Positions 35,127 to 44,422 of a DNA stretch of 64,000 nt are shown in pieces (the first letter of the stretch is position 1; each line of letters starts with the position of its first letter). The notes under the pieces are model-generated. The model was given only the letters and a program-made list of their open reading frames with translations, was not told where the DNA came from and ran no database searches. Both the position numbers and the translations under genes were made by a program. The DNA is from GWF2-33-9 sp964500435. GTDB lineage: Bacteria > Bacteroidota > Ignavibacteria > Kapaibacteriales > UBA2268. The DNA lies in assembly GCA_964500435.1 (NCBI GenBank), contig CAZCNL010000010.1:23112-87111 (forward strand), written 5' to 3'.

Positions 35127-36509
35127 TTATAATCTTTCGAAGCGAGCTTGGAAGAAACGCAAATAAGCAGGTTCGTAAACCATTTTCAAGCCCGTTGCTT
35201 TTTCACGATGCTTGTACAGTTCCATAACAGAATAAGCAACAACATCCAAATGTGATTGAGTATAAACACGGCGAGGAATAGTGAGTCTAACTAATTCGAG
35301 TTTTGGTTTATTTTCTTCGCCTGTGACTTTATTGCGACCAGCAGAAACGATACCACGTTCCATAGCACGAACGCCAGATTCAATATACAAATCTGCAGCT
35401 AAAGCTTGAGCGGGATATTGTTCTTGTGGGATGTGTTCATAAATTTTTCTTGCATCAAGAAATACTGCATGACCGCCAACAGGTAAAACGATAGGAATGC
35501 CTGCTTCTATAAGTAAATTGCCAAGATATTCGACTTGTTTTACACGGAATTCAATATTTTCTTGCTTTACCATTTCTTCAATACCACGAGACATTGCCTC
35601 CAAGTCACGACCGGCGAGACCGCCATATGTATGTAGACCTTCGTAAATTACGACCATATTGCGTAATTCATCAAATAAATCTGCATCATTTACAGCAACA
35701 AATCCACCGATATTAGTATAGACGTCTTTTTTACCTGAAACAGTAGCACCATCTGTATAACTACAAAATTCATATAAAATTTCAGCAATAGATTTGTTTT
35801 GGTAGCCTTCTTCTCTTTGTTGAATAAAGTAAGCATTTTCAGTAACACGAGTAGCATCCAAAATTACTTTGATACCGTGTTTATGAGCTAAATCACGGAC
35901 AGCTTTGATATTTGCCATAGAAACAGGTTGACCACCAGCCATATTAACAGTAGCACCAACAGTGATATAAGGTATTTTATTTGCACCAACTTTATCAATT
36001 AAAGCTTGAAATTTATTTAAATCAACATTACCTTTAAACGGCAAGGAAACAGAGGGGTCATGAGCTTCATCTATAATCACGTCAACGAAAGTAGCCCCAG
36101 CTAATTCTTGATGTTGGCGAGTAGTAGTGAAATACATATTACCGGGTACATAATCACCTTGTTTAATCAAAGCACGAGAAATTAAATGTTCAGCGCCTCG
36201 TCCTTGATGAGTTGGTACTAAATATTTGTAACTGTAATATCTTCTGACATTTTCTTCGAGATTATAAAAGTTTTTACTACCAGCATAAGCTTCATCACCG
36301 AGCATCATACCAGCCCATTGGTAATCGCTCATTGCATTAGTACCACTATCTGTTAAAATATCAATATAAACATCTTCGGAACGAAGAAGGAAAGTATTAT
36401 AACCAGCCTCTTTCATTTTTACTTCACGGTATTCTCGTGTAGTCATCTTTAATGGTTCAACGACCTTGATTTTATAAGGTTCAGCCCACGGTTTTCTTGA
36501 AAAAGCCAT
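35127..36509 (-). CDS. Tyrosine phenol-lyase-like beta-eliminating lyase (tryptophanase family)
   Basis: This 460-residue PLP enzyme of the tryptophanase/tyrosine phenol-lyase family has its PLP lysine in VSGKKDVYTNIGG near residue 257. The family-specific residues point to tyrosine phenol-lyase: a Thr in NMYFTTTRQHQE where E. coli tryptophanase has Asp, an Arg in RAMERGIVSAGRN (TPL Arg381) where tryptophanase has a hydrophobic residue, and LRFFQARF at the C-terminus (TPL Phe448 region). TPL splits tyrosine to phenol, pyruvate and ammonia. A generic tryptophanase annotation would be common for this family but is less well supported here. The gene stands alone. Confidence 0.8.
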   Translation of the reverse strand: MAFSRKPWAEPYKIKVVEPLKMTTREYREVKMKEAGYNTFLLRSEDVYIDILTDSGTNAMSDYQWAGMMLGDEAYAGSKNFYNLEENVRRYYSYKYLVPTHQGRGAEHLISRALIKQGDYVPGNMYFTTTRQHQELAGATFVDVIIDEAHDPSVSLPFKGNVDLNKFQALIDKVGANKIPYITVGATVNMAGGQPVSMANIKAVRDLAHKHGIKVILDATRVTENAYFIQQREEGYQNKSIAEILYEFCSYTDGATVSGKKDVYTNIGGFVAVNDADLFDELRNMVVIYEGLHTYGGLAGRDLEAMSRGIEEMVKQENIEFRVKQVEYLGNLLIEAGIPIVLPVGGHAVFLDARKIYEHIPQEQYPAQALAADLYIESGVRAMERGIVSAGRNKVTGEENKPKLELVRLTIPRRVYTQSHLDVVAYSVMELYKHREKATGLKMVYEPAYLRFFQARFERL

Positions 36510-36788
36510 CGATTTACGTCCTTTATTTAATTAAAAAATAAGTAATTTACAAAATTCAAAATTACGAAAAAAAAAGCATATATGTTTATTTAAAATTGAC
36601 GTACAATTTATATGATGACATTGCATTAGGATTCAAACGGTGCAAATTGATTATTGATATTAAAATATCGACTGGTGAGATTATTTCTATAATATCTTTT
36701 GAAAAAGTTATATATTTAGTAAATACTTTTTTAATAATTTCTTAAGTAATTTTGTTCGAAATGTTTTTTTTAATGGATATATTTAATA

Positions 36789-38417
36789 ATGGATAATATA
36801 GAATTAACTTTATTCAACAACCAACAAGTTTTATTCAAGAATAAAGATTTACTTGATATTAAAGGGGCAAGTATTTGGGCTTCAAATTATACAGGTAAAA
36901 AAGTGACAAGTTCGAATATATCTTATTTAATTCAATATGGTCGCATAAAAAAATATGGCGAAAATGGCAATGTATTTGTATCAGTCAATGACCTAATTAA
37001 ATATTATAATTCAATTCAAGGGAATAGGGAAATATTGTGGAAGGAGCAATTAGGCGAAGATTTAAATTGGGCTTTATCTTTTGAACAATACAAAGAAGCA
37101 GAAACAACAAAGCACGTACATCGCTTACATCCATATAAAGGGAAATTTATTCCTCAATTGGTTGAATATTTTTTAGATACGCATAAAGATAAATTTAAAA
37201 AAGAGATTTATTTCAAAAAAGGAGATATTGTTCTCGATCCTTTTTGCGGAAGTGGAACTACTCTTGTTCAAGCAAATGAATTGGGATTGCATTCTGTCGG
37301 TATTGATATATCAGCATTTAACTCATTAATTAGCAACAGCAAACTTGCAAAATATGATTTAACGGAACTAAAAAAAGAAATAGATAGAATTACTTTAAAA
37401 TTAAAAGTTTTTTTATCTGATTCCCAAACGTTAGAATTTGATGAAAAGTTGACTCAAGCCTTAAATTCCTTTAATAATAAATACTTTCCTGCACAACAAT
37501 ATAAGTATAAACTAAGACAAGGTGAAATTAATGAACAGCAATACGGAAGTGAAAAAGAAAAAGAATTTATTGCAATTTATGAAAAATTAATCAAACAATT
37601 TAATGTATCTCTTAAACAATCTAATACACTAACATTTTTAGATAAATGGTATATTCAACCAGTTAGAAATGAAATCGAATTTGTAAATAATGAAATTAAG
37701 AAAATAAATAATATTGAAATACAGAAATTGCTTTCAATAATACTGAGTAGAACTATTCGAAGTTGTCGTGCAACGACACACTCCGATTTAGCCACTTTAA
37801 AGGAGCCCGTTATATCCCCATATTATTGCTCTAAACATGGTAAAGTTTGTAAACCACTATTTTCAATTTTAAAATGGTGGCAAACATATAGCAATGATAC
37901 AATAAAAAGGCTTTCACAATTTGACAAAATAAGAACAGATACATTTCAGTTGTGTATAACAGGAGATAGCCGTGATGTAGATATTATTACTGAAGTTGGA
38001 AAAATTAACACTGAATTTGCGAATTTGATCGAAAGGAACAAAATTAAGGGAATTTTTTCCTCACCACCTTATGTCGGGCTTATTGATTATCACGAGCAAC
38101 ATGCTTACGCATATGATTTATTTGGATTTGAAAGAAAGGATGATCTTGAAATCGGACCATTATTTAAAGGACAAGGTAAAGCGGCAAGAGATTCTTATGT
38201 TGAGGGTATTTCCAAAGTGTTGTTAAATAGTAAAAAATATTTAATTGATGATTATGATATTTTCTTAGTTGCAAATGACAAATATAACCTATATCCTACC
38301 ATATCTGAAATTTCAGGTATGAAGATTGTTAACCAATTTAAAAGACCAGTCTTAAATCGTACCGAGAAAGATAAGGGTGCTTATTCAGAAATTATTTTTC
38401 ATTTAAAGGAAAGGTAA
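36789..38417 (+). CDS. Type II DNA methyltransferase (N4-cytosine or N6-adenine type)
   Basis: This 542-residue methyltransferase begins with a possible winged-helix or helix-turn-helix segment (residues 20-75, TSSNISYLIQYGRIKKYGEN). The AdoMet motif DPFCGSGTT starts at residue 150 and the catalytic SSPPY motif near residue 424, separated by about 270 residues that probably include the target-recognition domain. SPPY suits amino-methylation (m4C or m6A). It ends one base into the start of the restriction gene frame (TAATG), so the two form a restriction-modification unit. About 280 bases upstream are non-coding, with a TAATTTTG box at 36747-36754. Confidence 0.88.
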   Translation: MDNIELTLFNNQQVLFKNKDLLDIKGASIWASNYTGKKVTSSNISYLIQYGRIKKYGENGNVFVSVNDLIKYYNSIQGNREILWKEQLGEDLNWALSFEQYKEAETTKHVHRLHPYKGKFIPQLVEYFLDTHKDKFKKEIYFKKGDIVLDPFCGSGTTLVQANELGLHSVGIDISAFNSLISNSKLAKYDLTELKKEIDRITLKLKVFLSDSQTLEFDEKLTQALNSFNNKYFPAQQYKYKLRQGEINEQQYGSEKEKEFIAIYEKLIKQFNVSLKQSNTLTFLDKWYIQPVRNEIEFVNNEIKKINNIEIQKLLSIILSRTIRSCRATTHSDLATLKEPVISPYYCSKHGKVCKPLFSILKWWQTYSNDTIKRLSQFDKIRTDTFQLCITGDSRDVDIITEVGKINTEFANLIERNKIKGIFSSPPYVGLIDYHEQHAYAYDLFGFERKDDLEIGPLFKGQGKAARDSYVEGISKVLLNSKKYLIDDYDIFLVANDKYNLYPTISEISGMKIVNQFKRPVLNRTEKDKGAYSEIIFHLKER

Positions 38418-38512
38418 TGAGCTTAGACAAAGAAAAAAAGAATTATATATAAGAAACTATTATATCTTGTGTTCATAATAAATTACAACACTACAAACCC
38501 GAAAGTAATTAT
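38417..38512 (+). other. Lost N-terminal codons of the restriction gene with in-frame TAA
   Basis: An ATG at 38417 overlaps the methyltransferase stop (TAATG) and is in the same frame as the endonuclease. It reads MSLDKEKKNYI and then TAA at 38450-38452. After the stop the frame continues with sensible protein sequence (ETIISCVHNKLQHYKPESNY) straight into the endonuclease. I read this as the original N-terminus, about 32 residues, broken by one nonsense codon. Confidence 0.6.
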
Positions 38513-39193
38513 ATGCCATTTCATTATAGTTTGCTCGGTAAGGATCGGATGGCTCTGTATTCATTCATTCAATCATTAAATACAACCTTCGGTACTTCAA
38601 TATTTGAACCAGTTGCCGTTGCTCTCGCTAAGGGTAATTTTAAAAAAATTGAACGGCAACACACTATTGGAAATCAAATAACTAATAAATCCCAAAACGT
38701 TATTCAAAAGATAATGAATGATTTGACCACAGGATCTTCTCCTAATAAACAAAAAGAAATCGAAATAATTCGTAGAGCAGCTTCTAAAGGATTAAAGAAT
38801 AATGTAAAAACAGTTAAAGTAGATTTATTTCTTGAAGCTTTTAGCGGCGAAGTTTTTTTTATTGATCTTAAAACTGCAAAACCAAATATAAGTAATTTCA
38901 AAGATTTCAAACGGACTTTACTGGAATGGATTGGAATAGCATTAACAATTAACCCGTTAGCAAAAGTACATTCATTAATTGCTATTCCGTATAATCCTTA
39001 TGAACCTAAACCTTATGAACGATGGACAATAAAAGGTATGCTTGATGATAAGAAAGAATTATTAGTCGGAAAAGAATTTTGGGATTTCTTAGGTGGAAAA
39101 GATTCTTATGATGATTTATTAGATTGCTTTGAAGCTGCGGGAATAAAGCTAAGACCAGAAATAGATAAGTATTTTTCTAAGTATAAGTTATAA
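38513..39193 (+). CDS. TdeIII/MjaII-family type II restriction endonuclease, probably N-terminally truncated
   Basis: The frame from ATG 38513 encodes 226 residues with the family features: the opening MPFHYSLLGKDRMALYSFIQ, TFGTSIFEPVAVALA, and a PD-(D/E)xK nuclease core (VKVDLFLEAFSG then VFFIDLKTAKPN). TdeIII and MjaII recognise GGNCC. The intact protein probably began at 38417, because coding-like sequence precedes 38513 in frame across a TAA. Whether translation restarts at 38513 and yields an active enzyme is unknown. The paired methyltransferase is intact. Confidence 0.8.
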   Translation: MPFHYSLLGKDRMALYSFIQSLNTTFGTSIFEPVAVALAKGNFKKIERQHTIGNQITNKSQNVIQKIMNDLTTGSSPNKQKEIEIIRRAASKGLKNNVKTVKVDLFLEAFSGEVFFIDLKTAKPNISNFKDFKRTLLEWIGIALTINPLAKVHSLIAIPYNPYEPKPYERWTIKGMLDDKKELLVGKEFWDFLGGKDSYDDLLDCFEAAGIKLRPEIDKYFSKYKL

Positions 39194-39254
39194 GGATTCT
39201 TATTACTCATTCATTTCTTTTTCAATTTACTTTTGTTTTAATCGTTAAATAATT

Positions 39255-39923
39255 ATGATTAAAAATGATATTATTTATAATATTTCCGAAATTTTTTTCT
39301 CTATTCAAGGCGAAGGTACACGAGTTGGTTTGCCTTGTGTTTTTGTCCGTTTTCAAGGTTGTAATTTGAGGTGTAGTTGGTGCGATACTCCTTATGCTCT
39401 GGAATTGAATCAAAAAGAATTTCAGATGACAGCGGACGAAATTATTGAAAAAGTTAAAAGTTATAATTGTAATTTTATTGAATTTACTGGTGGTGAGCCA
39501 CTTGCTCAGGAAAATTCTTATTTGTTGATTAATTACTTCGCAGAATTAGGTTACACGGTAGCAATCGAAACTAATGGTTATTATTCTTTTGAAAAATTGC
39601 ATCCAAATGTTATCAAAATAATGGATATTAAATGTCCAGGCTCTAAAATGTCCAAATTTAACAAAATCGAAAATACACAATTTTTAACAAAAAAAGATGA
39701 AGTTAAATTTGTGGTTTTGAATAAGGACGATTTTGATTGGGCAGTAAATTTAATTAATCAGCAAAAGTTATTTGAGAAAGTTGATACAATATTAATTTCA
39801 CCAGTGTTTGGTAAATTAGAATATGTCTCGCTTGCGAATTGGATATTAAGTAGTGGATTACCGCTAAAAATGCAACTTCAAATTCATAAATTTATTTGGC
39901 ACCCCGAAACAAGAGGCGTTTAA
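39255..39923 (+). CDS. queE: 7-carboxy-7-deazaguanine synthase
   Basis: This 222-residue radical SAM enzyme has the cluster motif CNLRCSWC with Cys36, Cys40 and Cys43, the opening FFSIQGEGTRVGLPCVFVRF and EFTGGEPLAQ. It converts carboxy-tetrahydropterin to 7-carboxy-7-deazaguanine in queuosine synthesis. A tRNA-guanine transglycosylase gene (52300-53427) in the window fits the same pathway. It is coupled to xth by a TAATG overlap. Confidence 0.9.
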   Translation: MIKNDIIYNISEIFFSIQGEGTRVGLPCVFVRFQGCNLRCSWCDTPYALELNQKEFQMTADEIIEKVKSYNCNFIEFTGGEPLAQENSYLLINYFAELGYTVAIETNGYYSFEKLHPNVIKIMDIKCPGSKMSKFNKIENTQFLTKKDEVKFVVLNKDDFDWAVNLINQQKLFEKVDTILISPVFGKLEYVSLANWILSSGLPLKMQLQIHKFIWHPETRGV

Positions 39924-40729
39924 TGAAAATTATTTCTTGGAACATAAACGGTTACCGTTCGATAACTGGGCAAAATCCTCGTAAAACTGCTAATGGCAAA
40001 TCAAACGAGAACATTTTATTTGAGTATATTAAATCCGAAAATCCGGATATTATTTGCTTGCAAGAAACAAAAAGCGAGCCATCTCAAATAAAGCCCGAAC
40101 TTCAAGCACCACCTGGTTATTATTCATTTTATAATTGGTCAAAAGCAAGAAAAGGTTATAGCGGTGTCGTTACTTTTTCCAAAATCCCCGCCAAAAAGGT
40201 CATTGAAAATATTGGCATCGAAAAATTTGATATTGAAGGACGTGTGATTGAAACAGAATTCGATGATTTTACGTTACTCAATATTTATTTTCCAAATGGT
40301 GGTGCCGACAACAATCGAGTGGGCTTCAAACTTGAATTTTACGATGCAATTTTTGATTATACTAATAAACTTATTGCTCAAGACCATAAAATAATTATGT
40401 GTGGCGATTATAACACTGCACATAAAGAAATTGATTTGGCACGTCCAAAAGAAAATGAAAAGACAACCGGTTTTTTGCCCGAAGAACGGGAAAAACTCGA
40501 TTGGTTAGTTGAACATAATTGGCTCGACACGTTCAGAGTATTTAACCAAGAGCCAAATAATTACACTTGGTGGGACCAAAAAACAAGAGCAAGAGAACGT
40601 AACGTTGGCTGGCGTATTGATTACCATTTCATCACAAGTAATTTAAAAAATAATTTGAAAGATGCTTTCATTCAACCAGAAGTATTTGGTTCAGACCATT
40701 GTCCAGTTGGCATTATTTTGGATGTTTAA
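39923..40729 (+). CDS. xth: Exodeoxyribonuclease III
   Basis: This 268-residue protein starts at ATG 39923, overlapping the queE stop by one base; a longer frame from 39896 would lie inside queE. It has the Xth/APE fold: ISWNINGYRS, the metal residue in CLQETK, CGDYNTAHKEIDL, and the His-Asp dyad in GSDHCPVG. It is an AP endonuclease and 3'-5' exonuclease of base-excision repair. Confidence 0.92.
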   Translation: MKIISWNINGYRSITGQNPRKTANGKSNENILFEYIKSENPDIICLQETKSEPSQIKPELQAPPGYYSFYNWSKARKGYSGVVTFSKIPAKKVIENIGIEKFDIEGRVIETEFDDFTLLNIYFPNGGADNNRVGFKLEFYDAIFDYTNKLIAQDHKIIMCGDYNTAHKEIDLARPKENEKTTGFLPEEREKLDWLVEHNWLDTFRVFNQEPNNYTWWDQKTRARERNVGWRIDYHFITSNLKNNLKDAFIQPEVFGSDHCPVGIILDV

Positions 40730-40779
40730 GTTTTATTAGCTTCAATACCGATTTTAATATCTTGACAAATATATAATAA

Positions 40780-42750
40780 CTATAATTTCTTTTTCTTTAA
40801 TAAATATTGATAGGTTTGCAAATTTGATTTTGCATAAATATTCATTTTTTCTGCAATATCTTTTGCTTCGTTGACATAGTTATGCTTGTCTTTTTCACGA
40901 TATTTATAAAGTTCTAACGTGTTATCATCTCGTGCAATTAAGAACCACGTCGAATCAAGCACGCCATATTTATTATCAGCATTAAAATAAATATATGGAC
41001 GATTCTCTTTAAGCAAATCAATTCCAAGTGTATTATTGTTGTATGATAATTGTAATTGTCCCATAATTGTTGGATAAATATCAATTTGTCCTGCTATATT
41101 GTCAAAAGTCTTATAATTTTTAATTAGATTGGGCGAATAAAATAATAGTGGTGTGTGATGATAACTCAAAGACATATCGTACAAATTATCTAAAGCAGCA
41201 CCATGGTCGGCAACGAACACAAAAATAGTATTTTTAAACCAACTTTGCTTTGATGCCATATCAATAAATTTCTGTAAAGAATAATCAGCATATTCAACGA
41301 TTTGATTTTTTATACCAGAACTTTTCGGTTGGAAATATTCAGGAATGTAGTAAGGACCATGGTCGCTTGCGGTCATAAATACAGAAAGGAAAGGCTTGTT
41401 GTTTTTGCTTAAATTTGTTAAGATGGGAATAGAAAATTGGAACATAAAATCATCGGGTACGCCGAGTGTTGTTGCAATTGCGCTATCTGGATAATCTGAT
41501 TTAGTAATTACTTTTTCGCAATCGTTTGCTTTTAAAAAACCTTCAACATTATCGAATTGACCGTCATGGGTTGTGAAATATATTGTCGAATAACCATAAT
41601 GTTTTAATGTTGAAAAAATATTAAACTTATAATGTTGCATTGAGCTTTCATTCATTGGATGTTGCCGAAATAAAGCAGGAAAACCAAATAATGTTGAAAA
41701 AATGCCATTCATTGTATGTATGCCAGCTGTATATGCATTTGAAAAATATATTCCACGAGAAGAGATGCTATCAAGAAATGGGGTTAAATTGTATGGGCAA
41801 CCATTACGTGACATTTTTTCTGCACTCATACTTTCCATAATAATGATTACGACATTATATTTTTTTGCGGCACTTTCTGGATAATCAATTTTTCGTAAAA
41901 TTGGAAAATTTAAATTTGTCGACTTTATATTTAAATACTTTTGAACATTTTGAATAGCTAAAGAGTCTTCTATTAAATTGATATATTTATTATCTTTGTT
42001 AATAGCATCTAAATAACTTCGGATAAATGTAAAGTTTGGATTTAATCCTAATTGATTTAAAAAAGGATTGTTTGAAAAATAAGCTGTGCCGACACGAATT
42101 GGAGATTTTTCATCGATTCTACCACGTATGCCTATAATCATTAGAAGTAGAAATATAATTGAAGTTATAATTTGATAAATATTTAATTTGTCAAGTTTTG
42201 TGTTCTTAAAGAAAATTGCTTTTGAAACTTTGAAAAATATAAAAATAAGTAATAAATAAGGAATAGCATAGAGCCAATATCTTGGTTCTTGAAAAATCAT
42301 TTTGAAAACAAATGCAGGTGTGTTAATCCATTCGAACACTGTAATTGAAAGTCTCGAAAAAAATTGATTGAAAAAAGGAACATCGATTGCACAAATTAAA
42401 AAGGCAAAAGTAAAAGTAAATGCGGTAAGATAGTAAATTACTTTTAGTATTTGCGAGCTAATTTTTGTGAAATAAGATGCAATTGTTAAAAATAAAAATG
42501 GCAGAATCAGCAAATAACCTGAAATTACAATATCAAATCTTAAACCCATTAAAAACGAATATAATAAATCATTTTTTTCTTGGGTAAAATCAACTCGACT
42601 TAAATTTGTCAAAAGTAAAATAATTCGGAATATTTCAAATATAATTATTGCAAGCAAATAGGATTTAAAAATAATTTTGGTAGACTCGTTAAAATATCTA
42701 TTTAATTTATTTTTATGCAATTTTAAAATTATGTTAATTTTTATTAACAA
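40780..42750 (-). CDS. LTA-synthase-like sulfatase (alkaline phosphatase superfamily)
   Basis: This protein of about 650 residues has five N-terminal membrane helices (residues 25-220) and a periplasmic sulfatase-like domain (about 290-600). It carries IIMESMSAEKMSRNG, the catalytic Thr in AGIHTMNGIFSTL, TASDHGPYY and VFVADHGA, as in lipoteichoic-acid synthase and phosphoglycerol or phosphoethanolamine transferases. In a Gram-negative cell it probably adds phosphoglycerol or phosphoethanolamine to surface glycans or lipids. No ATG lies near the 5' end; TTG 42750 is the listed start, with another TTG at 42720. Confidence 0.85.
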   Translation of the reverse strand: MLIKINIILKLHKNKLNRYFNESTKIIFKSYLLAIIIFEIFRIILLLTNLSRVDFTQEKNDLLYSFLMGLRFDIVISGYLLILPFLFLTIASYFTKISSQILKVIYYLTAFTFTFAFLICAIDVPFFNQFFSRLSITVFEWINTPAFVFKMIFQEPRYWLYAIPYLLLIFIFFKVSKAIFFKNTKLDKLNIYQIITSIIFLLLMIIGIRGRIDEKSPIRVGTAYFSNNPFLNQLGLNPNFTFIRSYLDAINKDNKYINLIEDSLAIQNVQKYLNIKSTNLNFPILRKIDYPESAAKKYNVVIIIMESMSAEKMSRNGCPYNLTPFLDSISSRGIYFSNAYTAGIHTMNGIFSTLFGFPALFRQHPMNESSMQHYKFNIFSTLKHYGYSTIYFTTHDGQFDNVEGFLKANDCEKVITKSDYPDSAIATTLGVPDDFMFQFSIPILTNLSKNNKPFLSVFMTASDHGPYYIPEYFQPKSSGIKNQIVEYADYSLQKFIDMASKQSWFKNTIFVFVADHGAALDNLYDMSLSYHHTPLLFYSPNLIKNYKTFDNIAGQIDIYPTIMGQLQLSYNNNTLGIDLLKENRPYIYFNADNKYGVLDSTWFLIARDDNTLELYKYREKDKHNYVNEAKDIAEKMNIYAKSNLQTYQYLLKKKKL

Positions 42751-42796
42751 AATTATTAAATAAATTGAGATTAATTATTATTAAAATGAGTGTTTC

Positions 42797-42829
42797 AATC
42801 GCTTTTTTGCAAAACGGCTGTTAGCGATT
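42797..42829. repeat. Palindrome at the stop of the macro-like gene (cassette-end-like)
   Basis: Arms aatcgct (42797-42803) and agcgatt (42823-42829) flank 19 bases; the stop codon (tta, 42821-42823) is in the right arm. The tgttagcgatt at 42819-42829 resembles the tgttggcagta motif at the next two junctions, so it may be an attC-like end. Confidence 0.4.
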
Positions 42830-43684
42830 CGGTGTTTTTTCATTCGTCAATATTTTATAAAAACTCTCAGGTAAAAATATATTTTCAATGTTTTCTTCAA
42901 TTACATTCTTAAACAAAGGTGCAATTTGTTCAACTGTAAAACCTGCAATACCACAACCAATCTCAGTCACTAAAAATTTTAAGTTAGGTTTTGATTTAGC
43001 AAAAGATAAAAATTCATCAACATATGGTTTAATTGTTTCAACGCCACCTTGCATTGTTGGAATGGCATAAGTTTGTCCCTGCAAGCCTACACCTTGTCTC
43101 CAAATTGCACCCCATTTTCTTGCCACAGCTGCCGCACCGCCACCGTGTAATCCGTCAAGATTGCTACCGAAAACAAATATTTCGTCTTGTTCTAACTTGT
43201 CAATCCATTTTGGTGAAATTCTTTTTATTGAAGAAGGATTTGTTGATTTATTAGAGTTCATATGATTTACGACACTATTAAAAACACCTTGTACTGAAGA
43301 AAAAATCTGGTATTCTAAATCTTCTACGTGATATACAAAATAGTTGTCTTGAATTGAGAGATTTATTTTCTTGTTGATAAAAACATAATTACCCATTCCA
43401 CCATCATAAAAGTCAAAATATAATTCTTCCTTGTCACTAAAATTGTTTTCTCTGTCTAAATGTTTAAACAATACTTCTTCTGCTAAAAGATAAGTCTCCT
43501 CGTCATCATAAATGCTTGTCTCATAACAGATCATTTCTGTGCTATTCTTTTGTCTAATATATATTATAATACCACCTGAGTTTCCCATTGCTCCAGGTGG
43601 TGTTACTTCAGCATAAATGATTTTATCTATTTCAATACTGTCAAGGATTGATTTTGATAGCTTTTTTGTAATTGGTGTAATCAT
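42821..43684 (-). CDS. Two-domain protein with macro-domain-like A1S_2505-type C-terminus
   Basis: In this 287-residue protein, residues about 140-280 match the A1S_2505-type 'phage non-structural protein' family, which is macro-domain-like: FVFGSNLDGLHGGGAAAVARK, GQTYAIPTM and EIGCGIAGFTVEQIAPLF. The N-terminal 135 residues (VTPPGAMGNSGGIIIYIRQK, then acidic segments) are a separate domain I do not recognise. A cytosolic role in ADP-ribose or nucleotide handling is possible; this is inferred from fold likeness. The stop codon lies in a palindrome and the gene seems to be cassette-borne. Confidence 0.65.
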   Translation of the reverse strand: MITPITKKLSKSILDSIEIDKIIYAEVTPPGAMGNSGGIIIYIRQKNSTEMICYETSIYDDEETYLLAEEVLFKHLDRENNFSDKEELYFDFYDGGMGNYVFINKKINLSIQDNYFVYHVEDLEYQIFSSVQGVFNSVVNHMNSNKSTNPSSIKRISPKWIDKLEQDEIFVFGSNLDGLHGGGAAAVARKWGAIWRQGVGLQGQTYAIPTMQGGVETIKPYVDEFLSFAKSKPNLKFLVTEIGCGIAGFTVEQIAPLFKNVIEENIENIFLPESFYKILTNEKTPNR

Positions 43685-43813
43685 ATTCGTTTATCGTTTT
43701 TTGATTTACACAGACCGGTAACGTTGATGGTATGAAAAGTTGCCGATTTCGAAGCAGTTCACTGTCAAGCTACACTGAACTTGAATAGAAGCACAAAACT
43801 CCAGGTTTGCAAT

Positions 43814-43869
43814 TAACCCGCCTGACGCAAAACCCGTGTTGGCAGTAGTGGTTTTGTATATGGGCGTTA
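43814..43869. repeat. Imperfect palindrome ending the DUF2314 gene (attC-like)
   Basis: Inner arms caaaacc (43828-43834) and ggttttg (43850-43856) are perfect 7-bp partners around a 15-nt apex holding tgttggcagta. The outer arms taacccgcc (43814-43822) and gggcgtta (43862-43869) pair partly. The DUF2314 stop (43867-43869) is inside, as cassette ends usually are. The 11-bp apex motif returns in inverse orientation at 44409-44419. Confidence 0.5.
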
Positions 43870-44349
43870 CTCTCCGCTGTCTATGTCGTAAATGTTGTTT
43901 GAATGAAAATAAATTGTCTTACCCTCATTTAGTCCTTCGAGTTCAATTGCATCATTTCTTAAAAGTCCTTTAAAAATGTTGTCATTGTGTTCTATAACTT
44001 CAACCCACATTCGTTCTACATAATCGTCCTTGTCTCTAAACAACAATTTAACCAAGTCACCGGTCTTTAATTTTCCAATTTGTTCGGTCGCAGGAATTGG
44101 GTTATCGTAAACAATTTCAGTTGCTGTCAATGCTACATCTTCAAGTTCAAAACCGTCACGCTTAATATTTGGTAATCTTTTGTCGTTAGGAATTGGCTTA
44201 TAGATGCTTTTGTAGTGGTCTAAAATCGCCAATTCTTTTTTGTTATATTTTCTTTGCTTGCCAAAGTAATTGTCGTCTTTTTTTTTCTTTCTTAGAAAGT
44301 AAATAACAATAAGTCCAACGATTATCAGTGAAATTATTTGTATTGACAT
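43867..44349 (-). CDS. Membrane-anchored DUF2314-domain protein
   Basis: This 160-residue protein has one N-terminal membrane helix (IQIISLIIVGLIVIYFL), then a basic stretch and a cytoplasmic domain. The C-terminal part (about 85-155) has the DUF2314 pattern: GDLVKLLFRDKDD, ERMWVEVIEHNDN, a GLLRNDAIELEG turn and IYDID. The function of DUF2314 is not known. The gene is flanked by inverted 11-bp motifs (43837-43847 and 44409-44419) and seems to be a single-gene cassette, acquired next to the macro-like gene. Confidence 0.7.
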   Translation of the reverse strand: MSIQIISLIIVGLIVIYFLRKKKKDDNYFGKQRKYNKKELAILDHYKSIYKPIPNDKRLPNIKRDGFELEDVALTATEIVYDNPIPATEQIGKLKTGDLVKLLFRDKDDYVERMWVEVIEHNDNIFKGLLRNDAIELEGLNEGKTIYFHSNNIYDIDSGE

Positions 44350-44389
44350 TGTCTAAAGTAAAATTTGTATTTTGAACCAAAATGTTGTC

Positions 44390-44422
44390 AGTTGTCGTGT
44401 CGCACGTTTACTGCCAACAACT
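44390..44422. repeat. Palindrome upstream of the DUF2314 gene (attC-like junction)
   Basis: Arms agttgt (44390-44395) and acaact (44417-44422) enclose a 21-nt segment with tactgccaaca (44409-44419), the inverse of the motif at 43837-43847. Confidence 0.4.

Noticed and set aside
35127..36509. Tryptophanase (tnaA)
   Set aside because: Position-specific residues match tyrosine phenol-lyase better, so the tnaA symbol was not used.
36596..36744. Open frame of about 50 codons before the methyltransferase, a possible controller protein
   Set aside because: No ATG, no helix-turn-helix and no ribosome binding site were found.
36789..39193. Part of a larger defence island
   Set aside because: The neighbours are a catabolic lyase and queE/xth; only the restriction-modification pair is defence-related.
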